From: Sisyra terminalis
Taxonomy: Eukaryota; Arthropoda; Insecta; Neuroptera; Sisyridae
Length of the DNA stretch: 64,000 nucleotides
Reading direction: 5' to 3'
NCBI GenBank assembly: GCA_958496175.1
Contig: OY292276.1
Coordinates: forward strand, 26,740,001 to 26,804,000
The stretch's first letter is position 1, and each line of letters begins with the position of its first letter. The notes beneath the pieces are model-generated. The model was not told the DNA's origin and searched no databases. It was given only the letters and a program-made list of their open reading frames with translations. Shown here one piece after another: positions 59,412-64,000 of the stretch. Both the position numbers and the translations under genes were made by a program.

Positions 59412-59659
59412 GTAATGCAAACTATGATATGACAGATCATGGACCTCGATTTTATTGTTCTGTTTGTCCGGCTAGTTATAAATTGAAAAAGCATTTAACT
59501 TACCATATACGACATACTTGCGGAAAAGCTATTCAATGCCCATATTGCTACAAAATTATACGTGGAGTTGCTACAATCAATCGTCACGTAGAAAAATATT
59601 GTAAAGTGGCTCGTGAAACTTTCTATGAAACAGCTAATAACTGTACCACTGGAAATTGA
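59412..59659 (+). CDS. lola: lola 3' exon, zinc-finger pair 22
   Basis: The acceptor is TTTTTTCTTCTAG; 82 residues. Lead GNANYDMTDHGPRFY; finger 1 CSVCPASY ... HIRHTC; the linker is only GKAIQ; finger 2 CPYCYKII ... HVEKYC ends in Cys. The 22-residue tail (ARETFYETANNC) has no known motif. Confidence 0.88.
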
Positions 59660-60425
59660 TAAAAATACATTTCATGGTGAATAATTATAATACTCTTTGT
59701 ATTTTTCCAAAATAATATTCTTATTTATAAAACTAAAAACATTCATTTTTTTTAGTTTAAGAAGTAACAATTTCAGCAATATGAAATAAGGTATCGAGAA
59801 GTTAGAAAAAATAATTAATTATCGTTACCTTATCCATAACAAATATAATTGAATAATTTTTAAAAAGGTAATTTTACATGTAAATTTATATATAAATAAA
59901 TTATTTATTTTTTAAATAATAGTATTAAATATTAGAAAAATTTAATAACATCAAAATAGTTTCATTAAAAACAACAGTATTAAACATACTTCTAAGTAAG
60001 TCATATATTTGATGGTTTTTTCTCAATAAATGACTTCAACTGTAATAAAGATAAGGAAACCAAACCTTATGTAAGGTACTTTCTTGAAATAAAACACATT
60101 TCCTTAAAGTATTTGTTAACATTGATAATTTTGTTTTTCTTAAATATATCACAATTAATACCATCATAGTTAAAATAATGTCTATATCACATATATGACG
60201 AAATATTTGTATAACACGTTAATTAATTCTTTCCAAATAATGCAAATGGAGCTGAAATGGGTTGAAAACGCTGAAACGGAACTGAAACGGTGAAAAAATG
60301 GGAATAAAAGATACCATACAAAATAGCTTTTGATTTTTAATTTTTGTATTAAAGTCATTAACGAAGCTGTGTGTTTTTTTTTTTTAATTAAAATGTTAAC
60401 TAATTCTATATTTTTTTCTTTTTAG
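59660..60425. other. inter-exon DNA, nothing recognised
   Basis: AT-rich; no exon seen. Confidence 0.5.
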
Positions 60426-60508
60426 AACAAAAAGGGATTGAAAATGCTTTCAAGAACTATCTTCTTGAACCTGAATATTTAAAAAAAGACGAAGAGGCTA
60501 AAATCTAA
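60426..60508 (+). CDS. candidate lola 3' exon without fingers, possibly frameshifted
   Basis: The acceptor TTTTCTTTTTAG is in the lola phase. It gives EQKGIENAFKNYLLEPEYL and eight more residues, then a stop inside an imperfect 18-bp tandem repeat (AAAGAGGCTAAAATCT and AAAGAGGCTAATCTG). A second frame, 60526-60747, follows in another phase and looks coding. The repeat may have introduced a frameshift that cuts a longer finger-less tail. Confidence 0.4.
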
Positions 60509-60525
60509 AAAAGAGGCTAATCTGT

Positions 60526-60747
60526 ATGAAAAATGAAGAATGGAAACTTAAACAAGAAAGTATTGATCAATTTAATTTTGATTGTCCTCAAAACCAAGGA
60601 AACATAAATTTGGATAATTCATGCAACGAAAATATGGGCAGTTATAAATCTATATATTGGGGCAATAAACCAAAACCTTTACCTATTCACTCTATTCATA
60701 TGAGACCACGACTCAATGGATCGGACTATAGGTTTGTCAATGAGTAA
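60526..60747 (+). CDS. coding-like frame following the short exon
   Basis: It encodes 73 residues from ATG (MKNEEWKLKQESIDQF) through YKSIYWGNKPKPLP to RPRLNGSDYRFVNE. The composition is balanced and unlike chance AT-rich frames. It is offset by +2 from the exon at 60426, and no phase-1 acceptor lies directly before it. An AATAAA follows at 60830. I do not recognise the family. It is best read as the shifted continuation of the exon at 60426. Confidence 0.35.
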   Translation: MKNEEWKLKQESIDQFNFDCPQNQGNINLDNSCNENMGSYKSIYWGNKPKPLPIHSIHMRPRLNGSDYRFVNE

Positions 60748-61673
60748 AAATGATGAATCGTACGCGTATCCACTTAATTTAAAATACTTGCAATATTATT
60801 TTACTAATTTATGTGATTGAAATGTAAAAAATAAAAAGATATCTTGGATACTAAATTTTCGTCTAAACCTTTTTGTCATTTGATTTTTTAAAGAGGTATA
60901 TTGAAACTACAAGTAATTTAGTAGCCATAATGTATTAATATTTTTTGTCTTCGTATATGTAACATACCATACATTTACGAAGACAATTGATTGATTTCCG
61001 TAATCGTCCCGTTTGTTTAAAATTGTGACTAATTGAGTACAGCAGTGGGTATAGTATTTTTCCTCTACTATACCCAATTATTATCAAACAGAAATAGATT
61101 CATATTGGGTTTAATTCTTAATGATTTTCATATTATTCAAGCGAAATATTTTTATTTCGATGCTATATCTGTTCAGAATATATTACCATTACAATTTATC
61201 ATATTTATAGTTATAATAAAATAAAACTTAATCATAAAAAAATAATTCTGAAGTTCGCATTTTTTTGAATGAAAAGAGATAAGAAAATAAAAATTACGAA
61301 AATGTTAGAAAATATGTTAAACACATGGGCATTTTTTCTTTTGACAACATTCACAAAATAGAATATCCTGAAATGTTTAAAAAGTAGTATAGATAATTTT
61401 GCCCAAACAAAATAAATTTGCCCAGTAATACTAACGTCTTTTAAATACCAAAAATAATTTATTTTTCTAAATATAATTTCCAGTGTATCGATAGATATAT
61501 CTAAAAATGATCTACTATAACGGTAAATAACGTAAATAAATATCTTGTAAAAAAATATTTTTAATTAAACTGGGGGTTTCTATCGTGCTTATCAACTCCA
61601 CAAGCTTACTTTTTTTGCTCACCAATTCAAGTTTTTACCAAGCAAAATTATATTGTGACAATTTAGTAAGGCT
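60748..61673. other. inter-exon DNA, nothing recognised
   Basis: AT-rich; an imperfect inverted pair GGGTATAGTA/TACTATACCC near 61047-61077 is the only structure. Confidence 0.45.
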
Positions 61674-61866
61674 TAAGCAGGCCGTTCATGCTTCGACTTG
61701 CAGTCCAACTAGTGGTCCGACTTTCGAAGTTGGATCTAAAGTCGGACCGTGAATGGTGTTGTTGGAAGTTGGATGTCTAGCGGATCATTTAGGCGATCCA
61801 ACTAGAATATCCTACTAGTAGTCCGACTAGTTGGACTGCAAGTCGGAGCGTGAATGACCTGCTTTA
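61674..61866. mobile_element. GC-richer MITE with 45-bp inverted repeats
   Basis: The left arm AAGCAGGCCGTTCATGCTTC, continuing GACTTGCAGTCCAACTAGT, is inverted at the right end with about six mismatches. The 193-bp element is much richer in G and C than its surroundings and has no frame. Confidence 0.75.
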
Positions 61867-62185
61867 CTTTAAATGTTTCTTTTCAATTACATAGTAATTA
61901 GTAAATATCGAGATATAGTATAGTAATATAGTAAATATTTACTATATTAGATATAGTAAATTATCTATCATTTACATTTCTCATATTTATAACTGACATT
62001 AACATTATATTTAAAATTATAAAAACAAAATATATTATTCACTGTAACATTATCGTTCATAAGATAACATGAAACTAAATAAATAGACTTATAAGCGTAA
62101 GTATTGCAGCCACAACGAATTTACTTTGTGAGTATCTATATAGCTATTTTAAGTTAATGCTTATTCAATTTATGTATTCCTTTAG

Positions 62186-62423
62186 AGTTCGGATGGTTTT
62201 GGATACGCCTGTGTAATGGGCAATCATAATTTTTCGTTTTATTAAATTTTTAGAGTTCAATGCCCAAAGTGTGATAAAACTTATTCCATAATAATAAAAA
62301 ATAAGACGACGTTTACGACTAGAATGTGGAATTTCACCTAAATATCAATGTCCGTTTTGTCCTACAAAGTGTAAAAGAAACAATCATCTCAAGGGGCATA
62401 TATTTTTAAGACATTCACAATAA
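62186..62423 (+). pseudogene. lola: lola zinc-finger exon with frameshift
   Basis: Acceptors at 62184-62185 and 62254-62255 both fit the lola phase. After the second one the frame reads VQCPKCDKTYSIII and then shifts; a stop follows at 62339. The adjacent frame continues the pattern with RLRLECG, CPFCPTKC and HIFLRHSQ to TAA at 62421. The shift lies in the A-rich stretch 62295-62310, and the finger 1 His is Arg even in the shifted frame. The upper acceptor opens EFGWFWIR, like a normal lead, before a stop. I judge it inactive. Confidence 0.6.
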
Positions 62424-62834
62424 AAGTGGCGTCAAGAACTAACAAAAATAATTTAAATACTTATAAAATTTGGAGATTTTAAAAACTTAAGACACCGATA
62501 AGCCAGCAAATGTTATTAATTAGTACAGTAAGGATGTTACATTATACGATATATTCATATTTTTTTTAATTTTAATTGGCTGTTTCGATAAAATACTTTG
62601 TTTATAAATATTAAATAAACCAGAGGTTTTAATATATATTTAATATATGAATTGATGTACCTATTTGAAATAAAAAACGTTAAATTCTCAAAATAATATG
62701 TGTATTTCTATATTTTCAATTTTTTGTTGTTACATGTGTTTGAATTATATTCTAAAATTACACTTTTTTTAATTTTGTTATGTTGATGAAGAACTATAAT
62801 ATACCCATTTATTCAATATTTGTTTTTATTCTAG
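62424..62834. other. inter-exon DNA, nothing recognised
   Basis: AT-rich; no exon seen. Confidence 0.5.
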
Positions 62835-63016
62835 AAGAATGGATGGAGAGTGAAGAAGAAATTGAAGATTCACATAATTTAGACAGTGGAAACTTGAGCC
62901 AAAATCAAAAGGAAGTGGATCCGTTTCAGGACATTTATGTAGGTTACGTAGTGAAAAATCGCGGAAATGCAGCAAGCGGTAATCATACAAATGTACATTG
63001 TCCTAAATGCGATAAG
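62835..63016 (+). CDS. lola: lola 3' exon, zinc-finger pair 23, first part (intron-split finger)
   Basis: The acceptor is TTTTATTCTAG in the lola phase. The 61-residue part has an acidic lead (EEWMESEEEIED) and ends at VHCPKCDK, directly after the CxxC of finger 1, in phase 0 at AAG|GTATTC. Reading through the donor reaches a stop after about 12 residues. Confidence 0.85.
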
Positions 63017-63069
63017 GTATTCTTAAAATACATAATATCGTTCAAAAATTAATTTTTCTTTCTTTTTAG

Positions 63070-63246
63070 GTTTACAAATGGAAGAATAATTTATCAAGAC
63101 ACCTACGCTATGAATGTGGGAAAGAAGCTCAAATAAAATGCCCTTTATGTTCCGTTTCCACTAAACATCGTTCTAGTATGCGGAGGCATATGGAAAATCG
63201 TCACAATGAATATAGAGTTTATTTTACCGATCAAAGAAAAAAATAA
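63070..63246 (+). CDS. lola: lola 3' exon, zinc-finger pair 23, second part
   Basis: After a 53-nt intron (acceptor CTTTCTTTTTAG) the frame resumes VYKWKNNLSRHLRYEC, completing finger 1. Linker GKEAQIK; finger 2 CPLCSVST ... HMENRH; tail NEYRVYFTDQRKK and TAA. With the first part the tail is 119 residues. It is the only two-exon finger tail in the window. Confidence 0.87.
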   Translation, partial: VYKWKNNLSRHLRYECGKEAQIKCPLCSVSTKHRSSMRRHMENRHNEYRVYFTDQRKK

Positions 63247-63998
63247 GATAAGCTAGTTTAATATTTATGTAAAGAATACTTTATAGAGCTGTAAATTTTT
63301 GTTTCAATTGAAATATTTTCCAAAAAGAATTCATAATAAAGTTAAAAAAATGTTTTCTGTTTTTGAAAAAAAAAGTGTTGATCTTGAATTCTTTTCTGAT
63401 CCTTAGAACGCCAAGTCCGTTTTTAAAAATGTATAATATCAACTATATATTAGATGCTTCGATGTCCATTTAATTGTTGTGATAACACAGCCAAAATAAA
63501 ACGGATACCAATAATATTAAGTATTAAATAATAAATATAGGTAGCTCATATTTTGCTAAGGTACTAATTTGGTATTCATTGATAAATTTTCAGTTTTTAA
63601 AGTAAGGAATATACTGTTGTAAATGCAAAGGAGAAAGTGCAGGTTGATTTGTTTTCAGTTCATTCAACGGTTCGTAGGATATGTCGTAGCATCTTCAGTT
63701 GTCTTGAGAATAATATTTTATATTAGAATTAAATGAATTCAGAGAAAATTATGTGAAAATCAAATTTCCTCAACATAAAAAAAATACTTTGTTTAAGTAT
63801 TATTTTTAGAAGTTAGATGAATGAAGTATTTTTTGTTTGATTTCAAGCATAAAATTTTTTAAACATTTAACAACGTGTGGTTTGTGCTTATTAGCTTTGA
63901 AAATGTCGACTAATTTTTCGTGTGAAATTATTACTTACGTTAAGTTCCTACTGCATTGAAAGTGTTTTTATTAACATTGACACTTATTTATGTTACAG
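63247..63998. other. inter-exon DNA up to the next acceptor
   Basis: AT-rich. At 63655 a TTTTCAG in the lola phase opens only about 20 residues without Cys/His pattern, probably chance. The final TTATGTTACAG (to 63998) looks like the acceptor of one more 3' exon. Confidence 0.5.
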
Positions 63999-64000
63999 AT
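63999..64000 (+). CDS. lola: start of a further lola 3' exon, cut by the window edge
   Basis: AT after TTATGTTACAG would complete GAT (Asp), the commonest first residue of the lola tails here. Only two bases are visible. Confidence 0.4.

Noticed and set aside
63655..63722. Phase-1 frame of about 20 residues after TTTTCAG
   Set aside because: No zinc ligands in pattern and no close polyadenylation signal; the length is compatible with chance.
1..64000. CRISPR arrays, rRNA genes, bacterial operons
   Set aside because: No regular spacer-repeat pattern, no rRNA-like sequence; gene structure is eukaryotic throughout.

Overview
The window comes from an insect nuclear genome. It is very AT-rich, genes are split by GT/AG introns, and AATAAA signals follow many exons. 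Two BTB-domain genes are recognisable and lie head to head. On the minus strand (4395-4829) are two exons of a pipsqueak (psq) homologue. On the plus strand, from 8581 to beyond the right edge, is longitudinals lacking (lola). psq and lola are also neighbours in Drosophila. The order of insect cannot be fixed from the sequence.

lola layout. Three constant coding exons (8581-8754, 8819-9557, 9616-9699) encode 332 residues: a BTB domain and an acidic, Ser/Pro-rich linker with a basic NLS-like patch. The last constant exon ends in phase 1 (CAA G|gtaag). The next 54 kb is a long array of mutually exclusive 3' terminal exons. Each begins with a pyrimidine-rich acceptor in the matching phase (G|NN) and carries its own stop codon. 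Twenty-three intact exons encode the Lola-type zinc-finger pair (a CCHC finger, then a CCHH or CCHC finger). Two further ones are decayed (29857-29951, 62186-62423). Up to four give short tails without fingers.

The unusual part is what else the array carries. Five exons between 50.0 and 53.7 kb encode complete homeodomains instead of zinc fingers, and one zinc-finger exon sits among them. One exon at 45.6 kb encodes the C-terminal cysteine-rich domain of a piggyBac-type transposase. All six have the lola acceptor phase, an open frame and a stop, and most have a close polyadenylation signal. The gene therefore seems able to make BTB-homeodomain and BTB-piggyBac-CRD proteins by choice of 3' exon.

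Other non-coding signals. In the 2.3 kb after the shared donor there are three copies of a hairpin element (TGTAG, CTG stem, loop, stem CAG, TGAGGTAA) with compensatory stem changes. This is a candidate control element for 3' exon choice or trans-splicing, which is established for Drosophila lola. Three ATG-headed stretches ending at a phase-1 GT (11813, 16155, 24095) could be internal first exons; the last lies beside a CpG-rich patch.

Spaces between exons hold AT microsatellites, several MITE or hAT-like elements (one with a perfect 8-bp target duplication), a tRNA-derived SINE family and a large palindrome. The rest is AT-rich DNA in which I recognise nothing. The window ends two bases into another phase-1 exon, so the array continues to the right.
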